DNA from: Heliomarina sp018223035
GTDB lineage: Bacteria; Pseudomonadota; Alphaproteobacteria; Rhodobacterales; Rhodobacteraceae
DNA length: 64,000 nt
Direction: 5' to 3'
NCBI GenBank assembly: GCA_018223035.1
Contig: JAAEZD010000012.1
Coordinates: 104,855 to 168,854, forward strand
Made by a program: the position numbers and the translations under genes. Below, in pieces: positions 9,201 to 17,629 of this stretch. Below the pieces are notes generated by a model. The model saw only the letters and a list, made by a program, of their open reading frames with translations, made no database searches and was not told where the DNA came from. Numbering within the stretch: position 1 is the stretch's first letter; each line of letters begins with the position of its first letter.

Positions 9201-9701
9201 CTGCGGCTTGTGGGCCGGTCGGCGACCACGGTGCGTGAAGTTGTCGAAGGCGTGGAAACCCGCGTAGCCGCGCTTGCACGTTCGCACAACCTCAGCCAGC
9301 AGCACAGCGGTGCCAACATCAGCCTTGCGGCCGTGATCGAGGCAACATTGTCACCCTATGCTGGGGAAGACCGGTACGCCATGAAGGGTCCGAATGTCAC
9401 AGTAGAGAGCGGCGATTTGTCACCCCTATCGCTTATTTTGCATGAATGGGCTACGAATGCTGCGAAATATGGCGTCCTTGGGCCGATTGAAGGCGTTCTT
9501 CATGTGTCCTGGGAAGCACCCGTTAACGGGAAATTAGAAATATTATGGAACGAATCCTATTCCGACGAATTTGAACATGGAGAGCAAAAAGCAGGGTTCG
9601 GTTCAATGCTGGTCCAGATTGCTGCGGATCAACTTGACGGAAGCGTCTCGGTAGACGCCTCGCCGAACGGAAGAGAAATGAGATTGACTTATGGCACATG
9701 A
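6285..9701 (+). CDS. CheB-CheR-PAS-PAS-HWE hybrid histidine kinase
   Basis: A 1138-residue cytosolic multidomain protein. Order: a CheB methylesterase-like domain (about 10-190) retaining GIGASAGG, QHLDP and LSGTGADGS, i.e. the Ser-His-Asp triad; a CheR methyltransferase domain (about 205-480) with NVTRFFRD and the SAM-binding WVPGCSSGEEAYS; a Glu-rich coiled coil (about 640-705) with repeated NEEL; two PAS-like domains (about 715-930); and an HWE/HisKA_2 kinase whose phosphoacceptor is His960 in REMNHRVKNM, followed by an ATPase region with HEWATNAAKYG. Such fusions are common in alphaproteobacteria, and their methyl-transfer partners are unknown. It overlaps the receiver gene by 11 bases and follows the LOV gene closely. 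Confidence 0.93.
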   Translation: MSDPVDEDDRRLCIVGIGASAGGLEAIREMLASANPETNLAYVVIQHLDPNHESLLAELLGRQTALDAQQVSGGEKVEAGKVYIIPPGHGLSIHEGVLELTEFAQPRGLRRPIDDFFESLALDQGRYAACVILSGTGADGSSGLRAIKEHGGLCIAQTPETARYDGMPNAAKATRMVDFVRRPDQIVDTITQFYAHKSLAQGDPVLSRTVAECISDICDQLYKVVGHDFTDYKPSTLVRRIERRIQVLNLKDGNEYLERLKTDQEECETLFRELLINVTRFFRDSEHFEVLRNEVIEPLVRDNKGEEIRVWVPGCSSGEEAYSIAMLFSEEVRLQQKSISIQIFATDIDEQMLTIARQGLYPIAALADIPEEMRELYTIAREGKFQINSRIRDMIRFSLHSVVRDPPLSNIDLLSCRNLLIYFGDKLQSNALPVFHYAIRPGGTLFLGPSETIGRFESAFATLDQSARLFRRKDGDSDYPLHLRGKRNSGYDNRDSTREDREATRVTWQRGLAADRILQAYAPATVHVTAAGKILGSTGRLSKYLALEPGSESAQHIQTLARPGLREAVSALIRRGPEPGKRIVTRDLSSRSEFGQQKLDLIAEGLSDGTTLLIFQDREKFEAIDDADIEELNPSDSHVQSLEEDLRSTRARLHITVEELETANEELKSSNEEMMSMNEELQSTNEELATVNDELKSKVDQLSVANADLHNFFSSTALPLVVVDCNLHIRNYTEAILEIYPFRRGDRGRPLNEVSSVVLENGEIIQATTDVINGGEAKTLHVRDMTGGTTWSLLVTPYKGSDDSVDGATLVFTNLTQELRLEQALAEEGDRLRLALEVTELGVWEFIPATQTLRLDDTSKALLGLPEKSPDDLPLEEAAKSLDKENQKILFDAFEDISQHDELDVTVTLQEAEGQSREIRLYGRADGPRRVFRLLGVISDVTAQNEAARIRELMLREMNHRVKNMFSIISGMLRLVGRSATTVREVVEGVETRVAALARSHNLSQQHSGANISLAAVIEATLSPYAGEDRYAMKGPNVTVESGDLSPLSLILHEWATNAAKYGVLGPIEGVLHVSWEAPVNGKLEILWNESYSDEFEHGEQKAGFGSMLVQIAADQLDGSVSVDASPNGREMRLTYGT

Positions 9702-10104
9702 CATTCAGATGGCAAAAGAAGACAAGATAAAAGTTCTCATCTGCGAAGACGAGATCATCGTCTCGATGGATATCATGTTCATGATGGAGGATCTTGGCTA
9801 CGACGTCGTCGGCCAGTGCGCGAGCGTGCGCGACGGTCTCAAAATCCTTGAAAACGAACAGCCCGATGCGGCGATACTGGATGTGCGCGTAAAGGACGGT
9901 GAGGTTTTCCCGCTAGCCCGCGAACTCGAGAAGCGCGGCACGCAGATCATCTTCCACTCGGGCCACGCACTTGAAGACCAGATTTCGGCCTCCTTCCCGG
10001 AAGCAGCCTTTTGCCCGAAACCGACCAATGGGCGTCAGCTTGGCAACTGCCTCATGGAACTGCTCGCAAAGAACGCGGACGAAAACGCCGAGCGTTCTTA
10101 CTAG
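9691..10104 (+). CDS. Single-domain response regulator (receiver only)
   Basis: A 137-residue stand-alone receiver. Seen: acidic pair E19-D20, phospho-acceptor Asp64 in AAILDVRV, the conserved Ser in FHSGHA and the Lys in CPKPT. No output domain follows. Its start lies inside the kinase gene (11-base overlap), which implies translational coupling; a second Met seven codons in (9709) is an alternative start. It is the expected phosphorylation target of the HWE kinase upstream, and by family precedent may act by protein contact or as a phosphate sink. A strong intrinsic terminator follows at 10141. Confidence 0.92.
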   Translation: MAHDIQMAKEDKIKVLICEDEIIVSMDIMFMMEDLGYDVVGQCASVRDGLKILENEQPDAAILDVRVKDGEVFPLARELEKRGTQIIFHSGHALEDQISASFPEAAFCPKPTNGRQLGNCLMELLAKNADENAERSY

Positions 10105-10140
10105 CTCTCAAGGTCCATTATTCATCGGATCGCGATGGAA

Positions 10141-10179
10141 ACGAAAAGCTCAGGAAAACTCCTGAGCTTTTCGTTTTTT
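10141..10179 (+). terminator. Rho-independent terminator after the LOV-HWE operon
   Basis: Perfect 14-bp stem (10141-10154 with 10161-10174) closing a 6-base loop, followed by TTTTTT. It ends the plus-strand LOV operon. The A-rich 5' side means it could also serve the convergent minus-strand kinase that ends at 10234. Confidence 0.93.
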
Positions 10180-10233
10180 AAGCTACCGTTTGCCGTCCGG
10201 CGTCCATCGAACCGCCGCGTCACGCATCCCGCT

Positions 10234-12204
10234 CTAATTAGGCTGCCCTGTCAGATCGGCGATGGTCCGTGCCAGATCTTCCTGCGCCATCGGCTTTTGG
10301 ACGATCCGGGCGGCTTCCGGCATGCCGGGCAAACCGTCCACCACCTCGTAACCGGTGGAATAGATGATCGGGACGCCGTTGCGCGCCAGCTTCTCGGCCA
10401 GGGGGAGCGAGGATTCACCGCTTAGGTTAAGGTCAAGTATGGCTATGTCCGGGCGCCCCTGCGAAATTTTCGCAAGCGCCCCGTCCAGCGAAGACGCGAC
10501 GCCGAACACGCGATGGCCCATCTCGCCCACCATCTCTTCGAGATCGAAGGCGACGATGATTTCATCCTCGACGATCAGCACCGATTTCTCCCCGCCATAT
10601 CCCTTTTGCTTGGGCTCGCCGCTCGACATCGTCGCGCCCAGCCGCAAGGCGCTGTCTGCCGGGATCGACAAGCGATAGCGTAATACGCCGGGCGCCGCGC
10701 GGCGGTCGAGCTTTCCGCCCATCTGCCGCTCGGCGACCCGGTTCAACAGGACCGATCCGAAACCCGGCGCGCTGTCCAAGACGGCGCTGGGGTCAAAGCC
10801 CGGGCAATTCTCTTCCCACGAAAACATCAGCGACCCTTCGGCATCGATTTCCCAGCCGATGGTCAATTGCCCGTCCAGCCGCGACAGCGCGCCATACTTG
10901 GCTGCGTTGGTCGTAAGTTCATGCACCATCAGCGAAATGGTCTGCGCATCCTGCGCGTTCAGCCGGATACTGGGTCCCTTGACGCAGATGCGTTTCGCCT
11001 TGTCCGCGCCATAGGGCGCCAGCTCTTGCGAGATCAGATCCATAAGTTCGATCTCGGTCCAGTTCGATGCCGCCAGCATCGAATGCACCCGCGCCAACGC
11101 CGTCAGCCGGTCGTTGACCTGCGCCCGGAACGTCGGCACATCCTTGGCCGTGGTCTGGCGCACGACGGAACGGACGATCGCCAGCAAATTCTTGGCCCGG
11201 TGATCCACTTCGCGCTTGATGGTTTCTTCGCGCTCGATTGCCATCGCGAGTTCGACGAATTTGTCAGACACCTCGAGGCACTTTTCCAGCGCCGCCTCGT
11301 CGAAGGCGTTCCAGTGGCACGTAGTCGAACAATGCGCGAAAAGAACTGCCCGCACGATTCCCCCTCGAACAATCGGCACAGCCAGAAAGCCGCCTGTCCG
11401 AAACCGCTCGGGCATGTCAAAACCCGCGAACGCGCTCTCGCTGGCAACGTCATGCAGCACCAGAGCCCGACCATCCAGGAAGTCGCGTTTCGCCCAAGCC
11501 CAGAGTTCGTCGGGCATCGCGTATTCGTCCCCCGGCTCTGCCGTCAGAACCTCGCCCTGCCCCTTGCTGTCGAACAGGCAAAGCCCAACCTCGACCGGCG
11601 CCAGCATCTTCTGAAGCATCCGCATCATGTGCCGGCGGATCTCGACCGGCTCGGAAAGCGTTGCAAGCTGTTCCTCAAGATGCAGCACGAATTGCATCTG
11701 CCGCTGGATCAGAACGTCGCGCGTCGTTTCCATGCCCGAGTTAAAGACCCCGCCAATGCCGCCATCCTCTTCGTGAATCGGAGTGAAATTGTAGCTCCAG
11801 TAGGTCTCTTCGGGATAACCGAATCTTTCCATCGGCAGCAACTGATCGGAAAGCGAGAGTCCGGCGCCTTTCTCAATGACCTGCGAGAATTGTGGCTCGA
11901 TGATATGCCAGATATCCGACCAGACTTCCTTGGCCGGTTGCCCCAAGGCCGCCGGATGGCGTGGACCCGGAATATGCGACCAGGCATCGTTATAGATCAG
12001 CCTAAGCTCTGATCCCCAGTAGATTGCCGTGGGAAAAGCCGAGTGCAGACAGATCCCGACGGCCGAGCGCAGGGATTGCGGCCAGGTTTCAGGCCGTCCG
12101 AAGGGATGGTCCGCCCAGTTGAATTCGCGAATGCGGCGGGCCATTTCACCGGACCCCGCAAGAAAACTAAGTGGATCCCTGTGATCCGGTTGACGCCTTA
12201 ACAT
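10234..12204 (-). CDS. PAS-GAF-HWE histidine kinase fused to a C-terminal receiver
   Basis: A 656-residue soluble hybrid kinase. Residues about 20-165 form a PAS-like domain, about 175-320 a GAF-like domain, about 325-520 an HWE kinase with phosphoacceptor His335 in REVDHRAKNL and an ATPase motif HELTTNAAKYG, and about 540-652 a receiver with VLIVEDEIIV, the phospho-Asp in AILDLNLSG and the Lys in VQKPM. It is convergent with the LOV operon. Both systems end in receivers that lack DNA-binding domains, so cross-talk between the two HWE kinases is possible. No signal can be assigned from the sequence. The ATG at 12204 starts directly in the family-like N-terminus. Confidence 0.9.
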   Translation of the reverse strand: MLRRQPDHRDPLSFLAGSGEMARRIREFNWADHPFGRPETWPQSLRSAVGICLHSAFPTAIYWGSELRLIYNDAWSHIPGPRHPAALGQPAKEVWSDIWHIIEPQFSQVIEKGAGLSLSDQLLPMERFGYPEETYWSYNFTPIHEEDGGIGGVFNSGMETTRDVLIQRQMQFVLHLEEQLATLSEPVEIRRHMMRMLQKMLAPVEVGLCLFDSKGQGEVLTAEPGDEYAMPDELWAWAKRDFLDGRALVLHDVASESAFAGFDMPERFRTGGFLAVPIVRGGIVRAVLFAHCSTTCHWNAFDEAALEKCLEVSDKFVELAMAIEREETIKREVDHRAKNLLAIVRSVVRQTTAKDVPTFRAQVNDRLTALARVHSMLAASNWTEIELMDLISQELAPYGADKAKRICVKGPSIRLNAQDAQTISLMVHELTTNAAKYGALSRLDGQLTIGWEIDAEGSLMFSWEENCPGFDPSAVLDSAPGFGSVLLNRVAERQMGGKLDRRAAPGVLRYRLSIPADSALRLGATMSSGEPKQKGYGGEKSVLIVEDEIIVAFDLEEMVGEMGHRVFGVASSLDGALAKISQGRPDIAILDLNLSGESSLPLAEKLARNGVPIIYSTGYEVVDGLPGMPEAARIVQKPMAQEDLARTIADLTGQPN

Positions 12205-12304
12205 CTACGTCGCGACTTCCCCACGCAAGCTAAAGGAAACTTTCACGCTCCCAGGAATGGAAACCGAAATCCGATGTCAGGTGATACAGCGCAATCGATA
12301 CAAA

Positions 12305-12321
12305 AATAAAGCAACTTTATT
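12305..12321 (-). terminator. Weak terminator-like hairpin after the RND permease gene
   Basis: On the minus strand, AATAAAG / CTTTATT form a 7-bp AT-rich stem with a 3-base loop, followed by TTTG. It lies 13 bases after the permease stop codon. The stem is weak, so the call is tentative. Confidence 0.4.
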
Positions 12322-12333
12322 CTTGCCGCTGGA

Positions 12334-15300
12334 TTATCCCGTGCTCTCCGGTCTCCGGACCCGATGAACCGCCAGATAAAGGGCCGGAACAAAGACAAGC
12401 GTAACGATTGTCCCCGCGATGATCCCTCCCATCATGGCATAGGCCATCGGTCCCCAGAATATTTGCCGGGATATGGGGATCAGCGCAAGGCTTGCCGCTG
12501 CGGCAGTCAGCAAGATAGGCCGCGCGCGGCTGTCTGAGGCATTGAACACCGCATCCCAGGCCGACAGCCCGTGTTCGCGCTGGATGTCGATTTCATGCAC
12601 GAGGATGATGGAATTCCGGATCAGGATGCCGATCAGCGCCAGGACGCCAAGGATCGCGACAAAGCCTAGCGGCGCGCCCGATGGCAAAAGCGCGGCAACA
12701 ACGCCGATCAGCCCAAGCGGCGCGGCGGCGAAAACCACCAGCGCGTTGCGAAAGCTCTGCATCTGCATCATCACCAGCGCCGCCATGATCAGCAGCATCA
12801 GCGGCACCACCGCGGCAATCGGGGCCTGACTTTCGGCGCTGGATTCAACCGTCCCGCCAACCGTGACCTCGTAGCGGAAGGGCAGACCCTCGTTGAACTC
12901 TGCCACCTTGGGGGCCAGCGCATCGACGATGGTCGCGGGCTGGTCCTTGGTCGAAATGGCCGCCTGCACGATGATCGTTGGCATCCGGTTTTCCTGCCGG
13001 ATCACCGGCTGCTCCGTGTCATACCGGAACACCGCGACCGACGAGAGCGGGATCGCCACGCCATTGCTGGCGCCAAGCTGAAGGTTCGTCAGCGCATCGA
13101 TAGAGGAGCGCGTCTCGGGTCCCCCCCGCGCGATCAGATCGACAAGATAGGTGCCATCCCGGATCTCGGTGACACCGATCCCGTCATAGATCGCACTAAG
13201 CGACGTCGCCACATCCTGCGAGGTCAGCCCCAGCAGGCGCAGCCGGTCCTGAAGGATATCGACCCGGACCACCCGTGACGGTTCGTTCCAGTCCATCACC
13301 ACGTTCGCCGTCCGTGCATCCGACGCCACAAGCGCCGCCAGATCGCGCGCATGGTCGCGCAGCACATCGATCTCAGGGCCGGTGATGCGGAACTGAACCG
13401 GACGTCCGACGGGCGGGCCGATCTCCAGCAGCTTCACGAATATGTCGACGCCGGGAAATTGCGTCTCAGACAGTTCAACCAGTTCCGCGCGCAAACGGTC
13501 GCGCGCTTCGACGCCCGGTGTCTGGATCACGATCTGCCCAATATTCGGACCTGCTGTCAGAACCTCGTAAGACAGGATGAAACGCGGAGCGCTGCGCCCC
13601 ACGTAAGAAGACCAGAACAGCACGTCCTCATGCCCCTTCAGCGCCTCTTCGAACCGGTCCATCTCGGCCCTCGTTTCGGTGATCGACGCATTCTGCGGCA
13701 GGGTGAAATCGACCAGCAGTTCGGGCCGGTCAGAGGATGGGAAAAACTGGTTCTCGACGAATTGCATCGCCCAGACCGATGCGCCGAACGCGGCCAGCGT
13801 GATGGCGATAGTCACCCAGCGGAACCGCATCGCTGTACGCAGCACCCGGTGGAACAGGCGCCTCACCCGCCCCGGCCCTGCCTCTTGATGTTTCATCTTC
13901 GACGGCAACAGCGTCACGCCAAGCAGCGGCGCGAACAAAACCGCCACGATCCAGCTCACCAGCAGCGACACGGCAATCACCACGAAAAGCGAAAAGGTGA
14001 ATTCCCCCGCCGCCGAATTGTTCAATCCGATCGGGATGAAACCGGCCACCGTTACCAGCGTGCCCGAGAGCATCGGGAAGGCAATCGAGGTCCATGCGAA
14101 ACTCGCCGCCTTGGTGAGCGACTCGCCGATCTCGAGCCGTGAGATCATCGTCTCAATCGCGATCATCGCGTCATCCACCAGCAAGCCCAGCGCGATTATC
14201 AGCGCCCCGAGCGAAATCCGCTGCAGGGTGAAGCCGGCGTAATGCATCACTACAAAGGTAATCGCGAGCACAAGGGGGATCGTCAGAGTCACCACCAGAC
14301 CGGCCCGCAGGCCAAGGCTCACGAAACTGACAGCCAGCACGATCACAACCGCCTCGACCAGCGCCTGAATGAAATGGCCGACCGCCTCGTCCACTACTTC
14401 GGGCTGATCCGCGATATGGTCGATCTGGATACCGATGGGCAGATTGGCCTCGACCTCTTCCATCACCACGCTCAGTTCCTCGCCGAAATCGACGATATTG
14501 GCGCCTTCGCGCATGCCGATAGCCAGACCTATGGCCTCCTTGCCGTTGAAACGGAACAGTTCGGCGGGCGGGTCTTCGTAATCGAGCCGGATATCGGCCA
14601 CGTCTGTCAGGCGAAAGAACTGGTCATCGACACGCAGGTTAACGTCCAGCACGCTTTGTGCCGAATTGAACGCGCCGCCGACCCGCACCATGATCCGTTC
14701 CGATCCGGCGTCGATCTCGCCGGAGGGCAAAATCGCGTTCTGCGCGGCAAGCGTCTGCTGCACCTGCGCCTGGCTCAACCCCAGAGCCGCCAGCCGCTCG
14801 GGCGAGAATTCGAGGTAGACCACCTGATCGCGCGTGCCATAGATTTCGACCTTGCCGGAATCCGGCAGCGCCTGCACCGCGCGGCGTACTTCCTCGACGT
14901 AGTCGCGCACCTCGCGCGGGGTGAACCCGTCCGAGGTAAAGGCGTAAAGATTGCCGAACACGTCGCCGAACCGGTCGTTGAACTGGAAGCCCGCGAATTC
15001 GGCCGGAAATTCTCCCCGGATATCGGCCATCATGTTGCGCACGCGTTGCCAGATTTCCGGAAGGTCTTTGGCCCGGGTTGTGTCGAGCAGTTCGACATAG
15101 ACCACCGCTTGTCCGGGCCGGGTGATCGACCGCGTCTTGTCCAGTTCGTCCAGATCCTCGAGCTTTTTCTCGATCCGGTCCGTGACCTGGTTCAGCGTCT
15201 CAACCACCGAGGCCCCCGGCAACGCCGCCGATACGACCATCGTCTTGATCGCGAAGTTCGGGTCTTCCTCACGACCGATCTGCACATAGGCCATGGCCCC

Positions 15301-15381
15301 GGCGACAAGGCTCACGATCATCAGGAACCACACGAATGACCGGTGCTTGAGCGCCCAGTCCGACAGGTTGAAACCGCTCAT
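12334..15381 (-). CDS. RND efflux transporter permease (AcrB-family)
   Basis: A 1015-residue inner-membrane pump of the RND superfamily, driven by proton influx. It has one N-terminal helix (about 13-30), a large periplasmic loop, a helix bundle with GLLVDDAMIAIE (the motif-A region of the RND fold), a second large periplasmic loop, and a C-terminal bundle with GVLALIGILIRNSIILVHEID. The proton-relay Asp is in VDDAMIAIE. The gene overlaps the second adaptor gene by 4 bases (ATGA). Substrates cannot be read. No outer-membrane channel gene is adjacent, so it must recruit a TolC-type protein encoded elsewhere. Confidence 0.95.
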   Translation of the reverse strand: MSGFNLSDWALKHRSFVWFLMIVSLVAGAMAYVQIGREEDPNFAIKTMVVSAALPGASVVETLNQVTDRIEKKLEDLDELDKTRSITRPGQAVVYVELLDTTRAKDLPEIWQRVRNMMADIRGEFPAEFAGFQFNDRFGDVFGNLYAFTSDGFTPREVRDYVEEVRRAVQALPDSGKVEIYGTRDQVVYLEFSPERLAALGLSQAQVQQTLAAQNAILPSGEIDAGSERIMVRVGGAFNSAQSVLDVNLRVDDQFFRLTDVADIRLDYEDPPAELFRFNGKEAIGLAIGMREGANIVDFGEELSVVMEEVEANLPIGIQIDHIADQPEVVDEAVGHFIQALVEAVVIVLAVSFVSLGLRAGLVVTLTIPLVLAITFVVMHYAGFTLQRISLGALIIALGLLVDDAMIAIETMISRLEIGESLTKAASFAWTSIAFPMLSGTLVTVAGFIPIGLNNSAAGEFTFSLFVVIAVSLLVSWIVAVLFAPLLGVTLLPSKMKHQEAGPGRVRRLFHRVLRTAMRFRWVTIAITLAAFGASVWAMQFVENQFFPSSDRPELLVDFTLPQNASITETRAEMDRFEEALKGHEDVLFWSSYVGRSAPRFILSYEVLTAGPNIGQIVIQTPGVEARDRLRAELVELSETQFPGVDIFVKLLEIGPPVGRPVQFRITGPEIDVLRDHARDLAALVASDARTANVVMDWNEPSRVVRVDILQDRLRLLGLTSQDVATSLSAIYDGIGVTEIRDGTYLVDLIARGGPETRSSIDALTNLQLGASNGVAIPLSSVAVFRYDTEQPVIRQENRMPTIIVQAAISTKDQPATIVDALAPKVAEFNEGLPFRYEVTVGGTVESSAESQAPIAAVVPLMLLIMAALVMMQMQSFRNALVVFAAAPLGLIGVVAALLPSGAPLGFVAILGVLALIGILIRNSIILVHEIDIQREHGLSAWDAVFNASDSRARPILLTAAAASLALIPISRQIFWGPMAYAMMGGIIAGTIVTLVFVPALYLAVHRVRRPESTG

Positions 15382-16454
15382 TGTGTCCCTCCGGGAATGG
15401 TCCGTGGCGCGATGCGCCGCCCCGCTACCTGTCCGGGTTCAAGCAGGTTCACCCCCCGGATCACGATTTCATCGCCCGTCTCCACGCCAGAGAGGATCAC
15501 GACGCGCCCGCCCGCCACCGGGCCGGTTTCGACGCTCACCTGTTCGACCTCGCGGCTGTCCGGATGGACGCGCCAGACCGTTGCCGGTTCGCTTCCCGCG
15601 ATCAGCGCGCGCGTCGGCAGGGTGGTGACCGCCGCCTGATGCGTCGACAGGGTCACCGTCGCCAGCGTACCCAGCCGGAACGCCTCGGGCGCTTCGGGCT
15701 CAAGCGTGAGATGGGCGCTGCGGGTACGGCTGGCGCGTTGGGTGACCGGGTCGATCCGATCCAGCACTGCCGTGGACCGCACGTCCGGATTGGCCAAAAG
15801 CCGCACGGAAAAGGCCGCACTCTCCGCCATGCCCGCCGCATCCTCTTCGCTGAGAGAAATCACTACTTCGCGCCCGCCCGTGGCGGCAATCGTCATCAGC
15901 GCCTGCCCCGCATCCAGCGTCGCCCCCGGTTCGGCCCTGACCGTTGTCACCACACCATCAATCGGCGCGCGCAGGTTGGCATAGTCGCGCGCGTCCTCGG
16001 CGCGGGCCGCTTCGGCGCGGGCCTGATCCAGCGCCGCGCGCGCGGCAGACAGATCGTTCTGCGTATCCTCCAGCGCCGAGGCGCTTGTCACGCCCCGGTC
16101 CGCCAATGTCTTGACCCGCTCATAGGCGTCCGTGGCGGTGTGGAGATTGGCCTCGGCGATGCTTACCCCGGCCTGCGCCGCCTGAAGCTGCGCCTGCAGG
16201 TCGCTCGCGTCGAGCCGGGCAAGCACGTCGCCCTTAGAAACCGTGTCGCCCACATCAACCACGCGTTCGGCCAGCGTGCCAAGCCGCAGGAAACCAAGAT
16301 CTATCTCGCTTGGCGCGGTGACCGTCCCCACCCAGTTCGAGGCCAGCCCCGACTGCGGCGAAACGATTTCCGTGACAACCGGGCGGGGGGCGTGCGCCTC
16401 CTGTGCCACAGCCGCGCCGGACAGCAGCAACAGGAGCAGTGAAAGAAACCGCAT
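15378..16454 (-). CDS. RND efflux periplasmic adaptor (membrane fusion protein), second copy
   Basis: A 358-residue HlyD/AcrA-type adaptor. It has an N-terminal signal peptide (MRFLSLLLLLLSGAAVAQE), a barrel-lipoyl half near VSKGDVLARLDAS, an alpha-helical hairpin rich in Ala/Glu/Arg (about 75-160), the second lipoyl half, and C-terminal beta-barrel and membrane-proximal domains. It links the permease to an outer-membrane channel. Its start overlaps the first adaptor's stop by one base (TGATG), and its end overlaps the permease start, so the three genes are translationally coupled. Confidence 0.93.
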   Translation of the reverse strand: MRFLSLLLLLLSGAAVAQEAHAPRPVVTEIVSPQSGLASNWVGTVTAPSEIDLGFLRLGTLAERVVDVGDTVSKGDVLARLDASDLQAQLQAAQAGVSIAEANLHTATDAYERVKTLADRGVTSASALEDTQNDLSAARAALDQARAEAARAEDARDYANLRAPIDGVVTTVRAEPGATLDAGQALMTIAATGGREVVISLSEEDAAGMAESAAFSVRLLANPDVRSTAVLDRIDPVTQRASRTRSAHLTLEPEAPEAFRLGTLATVTLSTHQAAVTTLPTRALIAGSEPATVWRVHPDSREVEQVSVETGPVAGGRVVILSGVETGDEIVIRGVNLLEPGQVAGRRIAPRTIPGGTQ

Positions 16455-17533
16455 CAGAGATCCTCCTGCAGGGCGACGATCCGGCCCGGATACAGCAGTT
16501 GCGCGCCCTTGCTCACCACCAGTTCGCCCTCTTCGACACCGCTTTCCAGCAGGACGGAATCGCTGGTGTAGCGTTTCACCTCGATCCCGCGCAGCGAAAC
16601 GGCGCTGGTCGCCGGGTCGATCACCCAGACTGCGGTCCCTTCGTCATTCGCGGTCACGGTAGACCACGGCAAGACGACGCTGCGGCCTTCCAGCGGCTGG
16701 CTCGTCCCGCGCACGGTGTCGCCATAGCTCAGACCCGGCAGCGGTTCCTCCAGCCCGACGGTCACCTCAACCGTGCCCGTCGCCGGATCGACCAGAGGGG
16801 AGATTTCACGCACAATACCAAGCACTTGCACATCGGGCCGGTCGATCGGCGACAGGATTATGGTCGGCTTCTCCGCTTCCGCTGTGCCAAGCATCTTTTG
16901 CTCGGGAACATTAAAGATTGCATCAAGCCCCTCCCCCAGCGCCAGTTCAAGCACCGGCTGCGCTGCGCCGACAACCTGTCCCGGCTCGGCCAGTTTGCGG
17001 ATAACGGTGGCATCGTTCTGCGCGTGGATGACAGTGTCCTCAAGCGCATCGCGGGCCAGCTGCAATTCGGCCTCGGCCTGCGCCCGTCGCGCCACCGCCG
17101 CCGCAAAGCGGTCTGCAGCCGCGTTGCGTGCCGCCCGGGTCGTCGCGCCGCGTTCCAGCAGCGCGGTCTGGCGGCGATCCGCATCCTGAGCCGCGTCATA
17201 CTCGGCACGCGTTGCCGCCAGCTGGGCCTCGGCGGCACGCAGCGATTGCTCCTGCTGCACCTTCTCGATCCGCGCCAGCACCTCTCCCGCCTTCACCCGA
17301 TCGCCATCTTCCACGGCAATCTCGGCGATACGGCCACCGGTCGGAAAGGCCGTCTGCACCATCTCACGCGCTGAAATCTCCCCCGTAAGGGACAGGTGCT
17401 GCCTGGTCTCGACCTGCTCAGCGCGCACCGCCCGCACAACCAGAGGGTCCTCGGACAGCGCCATGCAGGGCGAAAGACTCACAAGCGCAAGCGCAAGTGC
17501 CCCGGTTCGAAATCGATGCGGAATGCGTGACAT
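16454..17533 (-). CDS. RND efflux periplasmic adaptor, first copy
   Basis: A 359-residue HlyD/AcrA-type adaptor with signal peptide (from MSRIPHRFRTGALALAL), lipoyl half DRVKAGEVLARIEKV, a long helical hairpin (about 85-165) and beta-barrel. It is the first gene of the efflux operon. I chose ATG 17533, with AGAGG 9 bases upstream; an upstream in-frame ATG would add 28 residues ahead of the signal peptide. Two different adaptors for one permease suggest a mixed (heteromeric) adaptor ring, known from systems such as MdtAB-like and TriABC pumps (TriA and TriB are two adaptors). The leader holds an SD-covering hairpin and a TetR-like palindrome. Confidence 0.92.
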   Translation of the reverse strand: MSRIPHRFRTGALALALVSLSPCMALSEDPLVVRAVRAEQVETRQHLSLTGEISAREMVQTAFPTGGRIAEIAVEDGDRVKAGEVLARIEKVQQEQSLRAAEAQLAATRAEYDAAQDADRRQTALLERGATTRAARNAAADRFAAAVARRAQAEAELQLARDALEDTVIHAQNDATVIRKLAEPGQVVGAAQPVLELALGEGLDAIFNVPEQKMLGTAEAEKPTIILSPIDRPDVQVLGIVREISPLVDPATGTVEVTVGLEEPLPGLSYGDTVRGTSQPLEGRSVVLPWSTVTANDEGTAVWVIDPATSAVSLRGIEVKRYTSDSVLLESGVEEGELVVSKGAQLLYPGRIVALQEDL

Positions 17534-17538
17534 AACGG

Positions 17539-17584
17539 GAAACCTCTGTATCCGACCCGGCCAGCTTGACCCGGAAGAGGTTTC
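17539..17584 (-). promoter_or_regulatory. Leader hairpin covering the adaptor ribosome-binding site
   Basis: GAAACCTCT (17539-17547) and AGAGGTTTC (17576-17584) are perfect 9-base complements 28 bases apart. In the minus-strand mRNA, the AGAGG Shine-Dalgarno of the first RND adaptor falls in the downstream arm, so the stem would hide it. Confidence 0.5.
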
Positions 17585-17629
17585 GCCGCCAAGCATGAAA
17601 CAAGTACTGATCGTCAACTTCGGCTACTA

